Of a stretch of DNA of 64,000 nucleotides, positions 27,501-42,500 are shown in pieces; position 1 is the stretch's first letter, and each line of letters starts with the position of its first letter. Source of the stretch: Atopobiaceae bacterium (lineage in GTDB: Bacteria > Actinomycetota > Coriobacteriia > Coriobacteriales > Atopobiaceae); contig JAFWIE010000036.1 in assembly GCA_017533825.1 (NCBI GenBank), positions 1 through 64,000 of the forward strand, given 5' to 3'. The notes beneath the pieces are model-generated. The model was not told where the DNA came from and searched no databases. It saw only the letters and a list, made by a program, of their open reading frames with translations. Position numbers and translations under genes: made by a program.

Positions 27501-30500
27501 GAATGGTTATCTGACAATCGAATCTGCGCCCGTTACCGTAAAGGCTGATGACATTAGTAGGGCATACGGAGAAGAGGATCCCGCGCTTACGGTCACGATG
27601 GATGGGCTCAAGAATCAGGACGCACAGAGCGTAATTAAGTATCACATTGAACGCGCAGAAGGTGAGTCCGTGGGTGAGTACCCCATTACGGTGACGGGCG
27701 ATGGGAGTCAAGGCAACTATACCGTGACGTTCGAGCCAGGGACATTTACCATTACGGGTCACAAGGTAACGGTTCGGGCAAAGAATTTTGCAAAGACGTA
27801 TGGCGACGATGATCCCACTTGGGAGGCCGAGGTAACCGGTCTTAAGGAGGGCGACACGCTCGACTATAGCTTTAGTAGAGCGCCGGGCGAGGACGCAGGT
27901 ACGTACGTAATCACGCCTGCAGGAGAGGCTACGCAGGGCAACTATAGCATCACGTACGAAACTGGTCTCCTGACCATCAACCGTGCCCCACTCACCGTCA
28001 CGCCCGTAGACGTTGTGAAGCCGTTGACAAATCCCGTTACTGCCGATCCACAGCTGAGTGTAACGTTCGACAAGCTGCGCAATGGAGATGACGAGATTGT
28101 TCCGACCGCTGAGTACGATTCGGGAACGCGTACGTGGACATATACGTATGCTCGCGAGGGCAGTGCAAACCCAGAATTTTCCTTCACGCTCACGCGCACC
28201 CCTGGCGAGGCGGCAGGTCCGTATGTAATTGCAGCCAGCGCACACGGAGAGCGTGCGAAGAACTACAACACCACATACAAGACAGGCACCTTCACGATTC
28301 TGGCCACACATAACGTAACGGTGAACCAGAAGACGCTGGATATGGTCGATGCGACCAATAATCCGGAATGCACTTACATCGCCAGCCTTGACCTTACTGG
28401 TACTGGCATCGAGGACTACGACGTTGGCGGATTCGAGAACAATCAAATTACCTTCACCCTGCCGAATGAAGGTGTCAGCAGTAAAGTCCTGCCCATTCCT
28501 TCGGGTGCGAAATTGACGATTACCCAGGAAACGCGGAATCCAGATTACACGACAACGGTTGCGGCCACCGATGGTACGGTATCGGGGACAACGGTCCAGA
28601 TTGATTCGGTGGACAAGGCGTCCACCATCAACGTTACCCACACGCGCATTAGCCTGCCCGTGCAGGCACGTGCGGCCCTCCGTCAAACTGAGAGCGGATC
28701 GGCGGATGAGGAAGGGGCTATAGAGGTAGAGCCTCTGGGGTATCTCGGCATTGCGAGGGACTCCGAACGCAACCCGATTGCACAAAGCGCGGATGACCTT
28801 ATGGGAGAACTTGATGCCCAGGGAATCTATAATCTTCCGGAAGACAAATACTACGTACCAGATCACCTCTCCGTGTACAACGAAGAGTCGGTGGTGGCTG
28901 CGAATGTCCAAGCGGTGCGTTACGACGCCGATAGTGGGGCATGGCAATACAGCACGGATGGCGTAGGCTACACCTCCTTCAATGATGGTGAACGGCTAAA
29001 GCTGTTCTACAAACCGAAGTTCATTTGTCGCGTGCAGGCTGACGGGCAATCGTTCTACACGTTGAAAAACGCGTTGAGCCACATCGGCGAGATTGCCAAC
29101 GACAAAAAGGGCACAATCGAAATGCTCATTGAGAGCTACACCATGCCCGCATCAGACGCGCTTACCGTTCCCGCGAACTACGATATTACGTTGACAACGG
29201 CGAATGAACTTGGCGGCGACTCGGTCATACTGCGCAAACGGAGTTTTAGTGCCGGTCACATGATTACGAACGGAGGCAAGCTGACCCTCGGAAGCATCGC
29301 TCTCGACGGCAACAAGAATCGAGTATCGGCCAACGAAGCTATGCTGCTGAATAAGGGCGCTCTGACCGTTGGCGGAGGGACTGTCTTGCAGAACGCAAGC
29401 GGCGTCAATGGCGGTGCACTGTATGTGGACGGCGGCAGCGTGGAAGTGCAGGCAGGCGCATCATTCTCCGGCAATAAGGCGACGAACGGTGGTGCAATTT
29501 ACTTCCGCGACGGCAGCATCAGCATCGCAACAACAAACATCACGCAGAACGAAGCAGCTAACGGTGGTGCCATATATATTGGTGCAACCCAAAACAATAC
29601 GCACACGCTTACGCTTACCACCGCCAGCAGCCTTACGCAGAACACCGCAACCAATGGTGGTGCGGTATACATGGCGGGAGGAAAGGTTGAGAGCGGCGGC
29701 GCGATTGCGGATAACAGCGCGACGAATGGCGGCGCGGTCTTCGTGACTAATGGTACGCTCCATGTTGCTGACGGCTCCGTGAATGGCAATACCGCGACTC
29801 ACGGTGGCGCACTCTACATGTCCGGTGGCATCTTGAACATGACCGGGGGATCTGCGACGAACAATACAGCCAGCGAAGACGGTGGCATGCTCTATGCCAG
29901 CAATGCGACCGTGAAAGTCGAAGGTGGAGTCATTACTGGTAACGTCGCTACAACGGGCAACGGTGGTGCGATACTGCTGGCTTCCGGCACTGCTACGGTT
30001 GGCGGCGCAACAATCCAGAACAACGCCGCTGCCAATGGCAATGGCGGTGCAATTTGTCAAGAGGGAGGAACACTAACCGCGACGGGTACTATTGATGGTG
30101 AAAACACAGCAGAGAATGGTTCGGCGGTTTATGTCCAGACCGGTCGCGCCACCTTTGATGGCTGCAAAATAACTGGCAATGCCGCCACGGCAGGTGGCGC
30201 CATTGGTGTGGGCAGCGAAGAAGCGAGGCTCTTCTTTGCTGGGGATGTCCAGGTCAAGGACAATACTTGGGGGGACAAGACAGGTAACCTGTATCTCGAT
30301 AAAGATACCGATCTTGTGATTAATACCAATGGCTTGGGCGAGAACGCAGACATCGGCGTGCATGTGTCGGATGAATTCTTGGACACGCGTGGGGACGTTG
30401 GTTGCAAATTCGGCACCTATACCGCCAATGCAAACCTCTCCCGCTTCCACAACGACGTGAACCCGACGCTTACTGCCAGCGACAACAACTACAAAATCAT

Positions 30501-33500
30501 TTGGAGTCAGTCCATCAAAGTCCAAGTGCTGCGCCTAAGCTCATATGCATCGGCATTTCCGCCGGCGGGGTCGGCCGCTTTGCTCGCCAGTTTCAGTTAC
30601 GCTCCAAAGTCGCAAGAAAACGACATCTACGACCTCGTCATGGAGATGTACGACAAATTCAAAACAAAGATTACCGGAGATGACCTCTACGCATACTCCT
30701 TTGCTTCGACAGCGAGGGATTTCGCGCAGTTCCTCTCCGCGATCAACTGGAATAGCGCAAACCAGTGTTGGGACTTCGTTGAACCTGGGGGAGCGACTGC
30801 GACTGATAGCAATCCAACGCTCAAAATCTACTACTCGGAAGGCGCTTACCTCTCAATCGTCAACAATAGTGCTTATGATTTGACGGTAGACTCCATGAAG
30901 GTTCTCAACACGGATGTGCCGGTCTACGGTTATCCCACCGTCAAGAACAATGTAACGCAATCCAGTTTTGTTCCGGTCACCTCGGAAGATTTGGTGCTGA
31001 AGAGAGGTGAGAACATCAAACTCCTCTTCCCGGGTGCAGTGAACCAGAACTGGACCCTTACAGGCACCTTCACCAATCCCGCGACTGGCGAAGCCGTCGG
31101 AAATGCGGATTACGCCTATACCCTCGACCGCACTCATGGTGGAACGGAGCAGACGGCTACTACGGATGCCAATGGTAGCCTCACCCACAGTGGCAAGACG
31201 AATGGTACGGCTGGCGGAAGCTACGAAATTCTGTTTGGCGATCCTACCTACATCTGCAAGGTGACAGACAGTGCGGGCGAGCATCCCTTCGCGACTTTGA
31301 ATGCTGCGTGGAATTACATCGTGGACAATGACTTAACCTATACGATGGAAGACGGAACCACTCGGCTTGGCGGCACAATTGAGATGCTCGTGGACTATCT
31401 CCAGCCTCTGAATGACGTGTTGAATATAAACGAAGCTTCATTCACGAGCAGGAGAAAGGAGTACAGTGGCTATTGCCTGAGGCTGACTACTGCTGCCACA
31501 GAAGGGGTTCAATATCCCTACGTTGGAAAACCGGGCGCTACACGAGCAACGATCAGCCGCGACTCGGACAACGGTGGCGCTGCCGTGATTGCTATGCCCC
31601 ATAAGAATGAGGTACGGACAGAAACGCAGTGTGATGCGTACCTGATTACCGAGAACCTCAGCTTCGACGGAAAGGCGCTGGCAAAGAAGGGCAATGGCGG
31701 TGCCATCAGTACCGCTAACAACGTGGTAACCATAAAGGGCTGTGACTTCAAGGGGTATCAGGCTCAGCGAGGTGGCGCAATCTTCGTTGCGTGGGGTGGA
31801 CTGACCGTTGGCGGAGACGAGACGAAAGACCACTGTACCTTCTCCAACTGCACGACTGGCGACAAAGAAGACAAAACGGGTGGCGGTGCGATTTGGAGCA
31901 CGGCGCAAAACATCATTGTAAAGAACAGTGACTTTGATCACTGCGCCTGCGAATCTGGTCTATCTCAAGGTGGCGGCATCTTCCACAACATCCGTAAGGA
32001 TGGATCGGTGGTTTACAAGGATTCCGAATTTCCCGCATTCCCAACGGGCTATTCAGCAAATAGTTCTACACAGATAATCGACTGCAATTTCAATGATTGC
32101 TACGCAGAGGGTGGCTCTGGCGGCACCGTAGAGTCCGACTCCATGCAGGTGACGGTTAAGGGATGCACTTTTAAGGGGAGCTATAGCAACAAAAACAACG
32201 CAAATGGTGGCGCACTGAACATCCTCCACAACGATGCTTGGCAAAGCGCAGAAGTGTATCAGAACTCCAAGTTGGAAGTAATCGGCTCAACATTTGAGAA
32301 CTGCCAGACCCAAAAGGACAACTCGAGTGGTGGCGCCATTTGTGATCAGAATAGCTTTGAGGTCACCATTACCAACTGTGACTTTATCAATTGTAGGGGC
32401 TACTACGGTGGTGCCGTCAGAATCAATCAGAACAGTGTCCCGAATGTGACGGTCAATGCGCTTGGATCTCGTTTTGAGAACTGCAACGCTGGCAATTCGG
32501 GCGGTGCCATGAATGCCAACGTGAAGACGATGACTATACGCGACAGCTACCAAGCTGAGGACGGAACAACAATAACAAAGAACGCATATGTCAAGGACTG
32601 CACAGCTCCAAATTATGGTGGCATATATCAGATAGGAGATGTCGAAGGCTCTGAGGTGACGGTGCAAAACGTGTACTTCGACAACTGCAAGTCAATCACT
32701 GGCAATGGCGGCGCACTGTATGTCAATGCTCGGAGCCTGTCTATCACAGGCACGCCACGCGTGAGTGAGAACGATGCCTACACGTTCAAAGATTGTACGG
32801 CAGGCAGTTCCGGCGGCGGAGTGTATCACTGTCCTAAATCGACTCCCCCAGATTCGAAGGATGAGTTGGAAGACGTTAGCTTCTATAACTGCTCGGCCAG
32901 TGCGCAGGGTGGCGGCGCAAGATTGATCGTGGCGACCATGAGCATGAGCGATGCCGAGGTACGGGCATGCGAGGCGGTGGCGGCTGGTGGCGGCATATAC
33001 ATGCAAGGCAAGTCCACGGTGACGGATTGTGTCTTTGATGGCAATCGTGCTACCGGCGAAACGGGCCAGGGCGGTTCGCTCTACATCAGTTCAGGTGCCG
33101 TGGGGATTACCGGTGGCACTATCAGCAAAAGCATCGCCGTGAACGGTGGCGGAATCTACAACAGAGGCGCGCTCACCATCAACAAGGGTTCTGGTACTAG
33201 TGACGCGATCACAAGCTGTGCAGCTAGGACTTCGGGCGGTGGCATTTATACTACCAACGCTGTCACCTTGGATGAGACTACGATTTCGGACTGCTATGCG
33301 GTAACCTCCGGCGGCGGAATCTATCAAGGTGGCGGTGATCTGTTGCCGTATGGCACCATAACGGGCTGCTACGCCGGACAAGGCGGCGGCGTGTACTCGA
33401 ATACTTATATTAACATGAAGGACGCTACAAAGGCGGCAACGATTTCCGATTGTCATGCCGCTTCGGTCGTCATTGCCGAAGATGGCTCGGCAAGTGCGGA

Positions 33501-36500
33501 TGCGGAACTCCAACCTTCCAATTTGGGTGGAGGCATTTACAAGGCCGGAGCCGGTAACTGGGATCTCAAGTCTTCCGGCGTGACCATAAGCGGATGCTCG
33601 GCATATGACGGAGGTGGCGTCTACTACAACACAACTGGTAAGTTGACGTATACAGCAGGTAATCTTTATGCCAATGAGGCTACAAATAATGGTGGTGCCA
33701 TCTATAAGAATCTGGGCAACATCAACATGACCGGCGGTATTATCGGCGGCTCGAAAGAGAACGCAAATATGGCTCAGCTGGGGGCCGGCATCTTTGTGGC
33801 TGATGGTCAGAATATTACGATTGGTGGGGGCAGGATCACCCACAATGTGGCTGAGGTAGGCGGCGCTGTTGCCGTGGGAGGAAATAACGCGAATACGCAG
33901 CTCTTGTTCCAGGGTGCTCCAGTTGTTAAGGACAACACGAAAGCTTCCGGAGAGAAGTGCAACGTATACCTGAACTACGACTCCAATGGAATCATACGCA
34001 CGTCTGGCACAGCGCTGGATCCTGGTGCATCCATTGGTGTGTATGTGAATGACGAGCAGTTTGCCAAGCACGGCGACTACGGTACGCCTTTTGGAACATA
34101 CAACAAGACCAACAATCTCGGATCCTTCATCAATGACCGTATCTATGCGGGTGGATTGAAGGGAGCTGGCAACAACAGTCAGATCGTATGGGGAAGTTAC
34201 GTTTGCAAGATTACCGATGCTTCTGGCAACCTGCTTTACACCGATGCTACCTGTGAGGCTCCCGCAGTCTATACGATGCTGGAAAACAATGGTTCCACTG
34301 ATGCTACCAGTGCATTTGGCGCGCTGAATAATGCTACGCCCAAATTGTACAATGCCGACGGACAATACAGTGGGGCTTATCAGATCCAGATGCTGGTGGA
34401 AGACTACGGCTGTACCAAGCAAATGAAGTTAACCAATGGCACGAAAGACATCACCATCACAACAGCGTCCAAAACACCAGACGAGTGTGGCTTCTATTAC
34501 ACGGGCGACGCAGAGTATGCGACCATACGCCGTGCAGCGACATACAACAGCATGATTGACGCCGCGAAAATGAGCAGTCTGACGATTGAGAATATTACCA
34601 TTGACGGAGGCTCGAAAGAGGGGTGGAAGTCGACTGCGGCGGGCGGCATCATATTCGTCGCTGAAGGAACGCAGGTACATCTCAATCAAAACGCCACTTT
34701 GTGCAACAGCGACGCTCAGGGCTATTACGGAGCTGGTATCCGTATGCAGGGCAGAAACGCTAACCAGTTGTACATTAATGGTGCTGTTATTCGGAATTGT
34801 GTGACTACGCAATACGGTGGCGGAATTAGTAACAAGACCGGCAATATCATCATGACGGATGGTCTCATTACCGAGTGCTCAGCTGCGTACGGCGGTGCGG
34901 TGATTGTCGAAGGCAGAATGGACATGTCTGGCGGTACCATCACTGCCAATGAAGCAAAAGATGAGGGTGCTGGTATAGACCTCAGGGCCGCAAGCAGTTC
35001 GATACATTTTTCGGGTAATCCCGTCGTGACTGGCAATACCATGAAGGGGGCTGCCTGCAACGTACAACTGACCCAAGACAAGAATGGGCTCATCTATGCC
35101 GAGGGACTCGATGCAGACGCGGAGATAGGCATTTATACTACGGGCACCATCTACAACGAGCATGGCAAGACCGGAGATAAGTTCGGCACATGGAGCAACG
35201 TTGCCAATTTGCACTGCTTCATCAACGACGTGACTCCCACCCTTCGCGGCTACAGGAACTCCACGAATGCTGGCGACAATCTGATCTGCTGGTACATAAA
35301 GTCTGTGCTGGATGTGTCCAAGCAGGTGGATAGCGACTGGGCCGCTGATAAGACCCATTCCTTCAACCTTGAGGTGAAGCTCCATGCGTTAGTGGACAAT
35401 CTGCCTGATTTTGAGCCCATAACGTTTGGTGACATGACCTTCAACTATGACGGTGACGATCCGTCCACGCTGGTGGCGATTGTCCCCATTACGAGCGGAC
35501 AAACGAAGAGCACCTCCGGCATGCCCTACGAATACTTGCACAATGTGGAGTATACGGTCACGGAGCTGTTCCCCGAGAGCGGGAACCCGTACGACACAAC
35601 GAACAAGAAGAATGAAGTCTCGAGCACAGGCGTTACTGTTTCGGGTACACTCGGCGAGAACATGAGCGACGATCCTCTCGCATCCTCAAGCGTCTCGAAG
35701 GTGGAGTTCACCAACGAGCGAAAGAAGGATGACCTGACCATCTCCAAGAAGGTCGATGAGGGAACGACGGGAGACAACGCAATCCCCTTTGCCTTCACGC
35801 TCACGCTGGATGATCACACGATTACCAAGACCTATGATGCAGATCGCTTCCAGGACTCCGACGAGTCTGAAGGCACGGCGACAAGTATTACCTTTACCGA
35901 CGGTGTGGCACACTTCGCACTGACCCATGGTCAGTCGATAAAGATTAAAGACTTGCCGAAGGAGCTCGGCTTCACCGTTCATGAAGAGCAAGGGGCAGAA
36001 TTCCGTGCCTACGTGACAGAAGACGCTGAGGCGGAAATCAACAATTCCAGCAGTACGGGAACGATTGGCGAGCTCCATCATGTGTCCTTCAGGAACGTAC
36101 GCATTGGTCTCGTCTGCAAGATTGTAAACGGTGACCTTGGACGTGAGCAGCTCTTCTACAGGGAAGGAAACAACCCGCTTGCTGAGCCAATTCCCGCAAT
36201 CTTTGAGGAGCTAGAGGCGGCGTTCGAGACCATCAACGCTGGTACTCACTTCTTTACCGCTAGTGGCGAGAGTGCGGAGCCTAAACTGCGCGTAGAAATG
36301 GTGCGGTCTCACTACACGATGAACAGGCCGGCTGTCCTTGCCGGCGGCTATAACGTCACCTTGGGAACTGCATTGAAGACCGATCAACTCTATCCATATC
36401 CTACGGATGCCGAGAGCCCTGCCGTGGTTCGACGTGGCTTCGATGGCGAAAGCATGTTTGTGGCCAACGGGACTCTATCCATCGACAATATCGTCCTCGA

Positions 36501-39500
36501 CGGCGCCAGCGTTCCTGATGGAGGCTCGGACGCATACGTAGCCTCCTCAGAGGGAGGCATAGTCCGAGCTAGCGGAAGCAACAAGCTCACTGTGACGAGT
36601 AATGCCGTCCTACGCAATTCGATCACGGAGGGCAAGAATGGCGGTGCCATTTGGGTTGGAGAAAACGCTGGCCTCGAGATGAACGGTAAAATCACGAACT
36701 GCGAGGCCCTCCAGGGCGGCGGTGTATACGCGGCAGACGGATTTGGCGGAACGGTCGTCGGTGGGATAACCATTGGCGGTATCATTTCCGGCTGCAAAGC
36801 GACGGCGGGCAACGGTGGCGCGCTCTATGCTGGGACATTCGGGGGTGACGACACCCTGGTGACGCCGATTGCCCTAACCGGTTCAGCGCAGTTGACCGGG
36901 AATAGTGCTGTGGGAACCGATGAGGACAGCGGGCGCGGTGGCGCCATCTACGCGTCCGCCGACTTGGCAATCGACGGCACCAGCGTGCTGGTCGGGAACA
37001 ATACCGCAGCGAACGATGGTGGCGGAATCTATATGGGATCCGACACAACCTTTACCATGAGCGGTGGGTCCATCAGTGGCAACACGGCATCAAGTGGCAA
37101 CGGTGGCGGAATCTGGGTTCAGGGAGAGACCAGCATCACTGATGGCGTCTTTACGGGCAACAAGGCCACAACTGGCAAGGGCGGTGCAATCTATGCCGCA
37201 CCATCTGCCGATGTCACTATAGCCGGAGAGAACGCAGCCCTTGCTAATAATGAAGCAGCCCAGGGCGGTGCGGTATTTGCCAAGGGTGAGGTCACGGTGG
37301 CGAATGGTGCCATAACGGGCAACACTGCAAGCGATGCAGGTGGCGCAGTCTACGTAGCGAACGACAGCAGCTTCACCATGAGCGGAGGAAGCATTAGCGG
37401 CAACAAATCGCAACAAGGCGCGGTCTCTACGGGCAATGCCGCCACGCTCACTCTCTCGGGCGATGCTTCGGTAACTGACAACACCGCAGCCGATGGTACA
37501 ACGGCAATGAATGTCTACCTCGGATACGATACCAACGCCATCATCAATGCGCATGACCTCACTGGAAGCTCGCCCATTGGTGTGTACGTGGCGAATGGGG
37601 ACGATAAGGCCATCTATTACAATCACGGTATCGCAGGGAGGACCTTCGGCACATCGGGGACAGCCAACGAGAAAAACCTCAACAAGTTCGTCAATGACAA
37701 AGACTCTGGCCTGAAGGGTGTCCAAGGGCCAAACAACCGGATTATGTGGCCTGGCAAGAGTCTTGTAATTCAGGTCTACCAGAACAAGGAAGACCAGCAG
37801 GGCGAGAAGACGCATCCCGTTGGAGGGGCAAAGTTCAGCCTTACCAACGAGAATGGCGTCAAGGTTTGGTCTGGTGAGAGCAATGCCTCGACGGGTGTGT
37901 TTAGCGTTCCTTGGGGCATTACTGAGTCGGAGAACGGTGGTACAGCCACCTTCCTCAAGGAGGAGAATGGTAGCGTAACCAGCGTTACGTATGTGCTCGC
38001 GCAGGAAGAGGCCAATCAGGATACGGTGCGTCCGGCAGGCACTTGGAAACTGACCGTCGGCAAAGACAATACCGTGACTTGGGAGGCGGTGCCGAGCGTC
38101 GATGACGGGGGAAATCAAGTCGAGAGCGTGAATCGCATTGTGAATGTCGTGGCCCCGTCTGCACCAGCTATCCTCGGCAATACCTTCCTTCTCTATAACG
38201 ACGTGAAGCCTACCATCACGTTTGACGCCAATGGCGGCATACTTGCGGACGGATCGTCCAGCACCCGTACAGATGGCATTGACTTCAGCTCGACCGAGGT
38301 AAGTCATACCTACACAATCAACGAGAGTAATCCTACGCACGATGACTCCGCCTTCCGTGCCTGGTCCACCGTGAAGAATCCAACCGAAGGTGACGGACAC
38401 GAGGAATACAGGCAGGGTGACGAGATGCTCTTCTATCGCCACTCCGATGATGATGATGACGTAACGCTCTATGCCCTCTGGTCTCCGGTTGTCTGCAAGA
38501 TTACAGACAGGGCTGATAATCTTCTCTACGTCAACGGAAGCCCGGCTGTCTATACGTCCCTCAAGGCTGGATTCGACGCTTTCAACGAGGCGGTCTTCAC
38601 GCTTAACGGCGTAAAGACAACGCCCAGAAAGATAAAGATGCTGGTGGGTGAGTACGAGATGACGGAATCCGTTGAGCTCGCTCGCGGCAAGATCGCAGAG
38701 TTTACTACCGCATCACCAAAGGATACTGACGGCTATCACGGGCCGAATAACGCCTGCGTCATCAAGCGCGCCGCATCGTTCGACAGCGGAAGCATGATCG
38801 TTGACAATTACACCCTCGTTTTGAGGAACATCACGCTCGACGGCGCAGTGAAGGATGCTTCTGGTAACGCGAAAACCATTGACGGAAATGGCGGCATCGT
38901 AACCGTGGTTGGCAACGCCGCGCACCTCACACTGGCCCAAGATACCGTATTGCAGAATGCTTCTGTGAGCGGTAACGGTGGTGCCATCTATGCGTATGGA
39001 AGCACATCCGTCGCGGTTAGCGAAGGCAGCAAGATTGTGGGCTGCCAAGCGGCGAACGGCGGTGCAATCTACGCGGATCGCAAGATGGGCGCCATGAGTT
39101 CGCAGGAGGCTGACTCCACAGTAAGCATCGAGGGCGGCGAGATTATCAACAACGCAGCTACCGAGGGTAATGGTGGCGGTGTATACGCTGTCGGTGCAGT
39201 GAACATGTCTGACGGCATAGTGGACAACAACAGTGCAGAAACAGCTGGTGGAGGACTGTATTTGGAGAGCGGTGTCGATTTCTCCATGACGGGGGGCAGC
39301 ATCAAGGGCAACACTGCCACGATGAGTGGTGGCGGCGTTTACGTGGGTGACGGCGGTAGCTTCGCACTTACCGCTGGCTCCATAGGTGGGACCGAGAGCC
39401 CCAATACGGCGCACTTCGGCAGTGGCGTGTACCTCGCAGGCAGCGCACAGCTGACTGGCGGTAGCATCTCCTACAATGGCACGGAAGGAGTAGGTGATGG

Positions 39501-42500
39501 CGGTGGAATCTACATCGTCAGCGCATCCAATGTCGCACTGAATGGCGTTGAGCTGTCGCACAATCGAGCCCAGAACGGTGGCGGCATTTATGCCGCGAAT
39601 GCACCGAACGAGAAGGAAACGATGCTCACCCTTGCAGGGGGTAACGTATCGGACAATACCGCTTCTGGCAATGGCGGTGGCATATACCTGGCGGAGCGCA
39701 TAACGCTCAGCATGGCTGAAGGCACTCTGGGCGAAGGAAACGAAGCTGACCTTGGCGGCGGTGCGTACGTTGCGGGCACCTATGAATTCACGGGCGGCAG
39801 CCTGCGCGGTAACGCCGCCCACGGTGGTGCCGGTGCGTACGTCGCGAAGGGTGGCACGATGACCGTTGCGGGAGGCTCCATCAACGGAAACCAGGCAAGC
39901 AAGAACGAGGGCGGAACCGAAGGCAATGGCGCAGCAGTCTACGTGGCTGGTGATGAAACGGCCCATGGTACTCTCAATGTCACCGCGGGAGCCATAAGCG
40001 AGAATGTCGCGGCTGGTTCCGGTGGCGCGGTCTATCTGCAGGACTATGCTCAGATGAGTGTCTCTGATGCAACCATCAGCGGGAACAGTGCTTCTGCGGT
40101 GAACGGTGGCGCGATCAACGCCGAGGGCGAGAATGCCCGAATCTACCTGTCGGGCAGCCCCTCCATCTTCAATAACCCTGGCAATGCTGCCACCACCTCT
40201 CAGAAGAATTTGGTGCTCAGCAGTGACACTACGAACATTATCAATACGACGGGAGAGGGCCTCACGGGGGGCACCGTTGGCGTCTATGTCATCGATGGGG
40301 ATTCTCTGTACGACAAACACGGTGTCTACAACACGCCCTTTGGCACCTTCGGCGAAGCTGATACAAACCGCGAGTACGCGAAGTATCTGGTCAATGACCG
40401 CAACCTTGCTTTGTATGGTGTCACGAAGGGGGATGACGACGATTCCATCTACTGGCTGGATGTGGTTTGCAAGGTGACCAATGACGCCGACCTCATGCTG
40501 TACAAGCGCGTAGAAGTAAACGGCACCTCGATTTCTGTGCACGTACCGGCCGTGTTCTCAGGTGTGGAAGAAGGTATCGAAGCGGTGAGCGGACAGCTTT
40601 ATCGCAAGTCCGGCTCCCGGTACGCCGCTGCAAACAGTGGAGCTGTGAAGGTGAAGATGCTGAAGGACTACACGCTTGGCGACCAAGAGATTATTGCCTA
40701 TGAAGCTAATCGTGGTCTGACCCTGACGACGGCCGAAACGTCAGTCTCTTCCGCAATGCAGAGCAATGGTGATTCCTATGTCTATACGCCGGCATCTGAT
40801 GCAGAAGGCGAGAGGTTGACCAAGGCTACGTTGGCGCGAGGCGAAGGAGACGGCTCCATGTTTACGGTGAACACTCCGTCGAACGCGTTCAACGTGAGCA
40901 ACCTCATCATCGATGGCGATAACAACACGATGACGACTGCCGGTGAGAACGGCGGCGCGTTCAACATCGTTGCCGTCAAGACCTCCGTGTTTGACGGAGT
41001 AGTGCTGAGCAACCTTAACGCTACGGATTCTGGTGGAGCAATCTACTTGGCATCCGGTGCACTGACGCTGAAGGATAGCAGGATCGAAGATTGCGTGGCA
41101 GTCAAGGGCGGCGGCGTGTATGTCGCCGGCGGGGCGGTTTCCATCGCTGGATTCACAACGATTCGCAATAACACCGCCTCGGAGAACGGTGACGGAGCGG
41201 GCATCTACGTTGTGGAAGGCGCGACGCTGAGTCTTTCGGGCAGCCCGAACTTCGGTGGTGCCGATATGACAAACGGCAACCACAAAGAAGGGGCGCTCGA
41301 CAACGCCACCAACGGTCAGATGGACTATGCAATGGCACGTCAGGACATCTTCTTGGCAGGATACGAGGGCGGTGACGCCAAATCGCTGGTCATCGCAGGC
41401 CCACTCGACGTCGAGGCAGGCTCCATCTGGGTGTGGGCGGAGCAATCCAAGCACTACGAGATGCTCGACCAATTTGCCGTATTCGCCAATGGGGTCAGGA
41501 ACAAGATGTCGGCCGAGGCGCTCTCGAAGACCTTTGCCGCCTTCCGTAATGCCCAAGTTGACACGCTGACAGGCTGCGGAGGCGATTACCTTACCGGTCA
41601 ATCCGGTGAGGGTATCAAGAATCTTTACTGGACGGGTGGCTTTGACTTTGCCTTCCTCAAGACGGACGGAAATGGCGACGCTCTGAACGGTGCCACGTTC
41701 ACGCTTTTCCAAGCGGATGCGGAAGGCACCGGCATACTGAAAGATGGCCAGGGCAAAGAGGTCGCTTATCAGCAAGTGGTCGACGGAAGCAAACAGTCCG
41801 CAACTGCGACATCGAAGACCGTCACGAAGACGAACGCCACCAAGATCAAGGTGAAAAAGGGCGATTCGGTCGTCGAGAAGAGTGTCTACGGGGATGGCAT
41901 CGTCGCGTTCGAGAAGATTCCGCCTGCGACTTACTTCCTCAAGGAGACTGTCTTCCCGAAGGTGCCGAACTCTGATGAGACCTATACATTCGTCTACGAA
42001 ACGTACAAGCTCGTGCTCAATGGGGACGGCACGTACGACATCTACACCGATGCCGCAGGCAAGACGAAGGCAGGCACCAAGGAGATTAACACGGGTGATG
42101 ACGCCGTGACGATCTACACCGTCATGAATGTTCCGCAAGAGGGACGCAAGGTCATCCTGCGCAAGGTGAGCGTGCGCAAGGTGAGCGAAGACGATGATGA
42201 GTATGAGTACTCTTCGCTCGCTGGCGCGACCATACGTATCTATCGCGAGGATTGGACGCCTTACGATGACGAGGACCACAAGTCCGTCAATCCGTCCGGC
42301 GCATTCTTCGTCGAAACCCTCCCGTATGGTACCTATCACCTCGTGGAGACCGAGTTCCCCAAGGGCTACGATCCCAATGATGACAAGACGTGGTACTACT
42401 ACACGCTGACGGTTGGTCCGGAGGGCTACAAGTTCAACAACTCGAAGGGCGAAGAGATTACGCTCGATGTGTGTGGGACCTACGTGGAGGGCCCGTTCAA

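Noticed and set aside
38713-42339. Antisense open frames of 609 and 532 codons within the giant gene (also 27292-28947)
   Set aside because: They arise because the repetitive, biased codons of the adhesin lack stops on the reverse strand; the translations show no domain or start signal.
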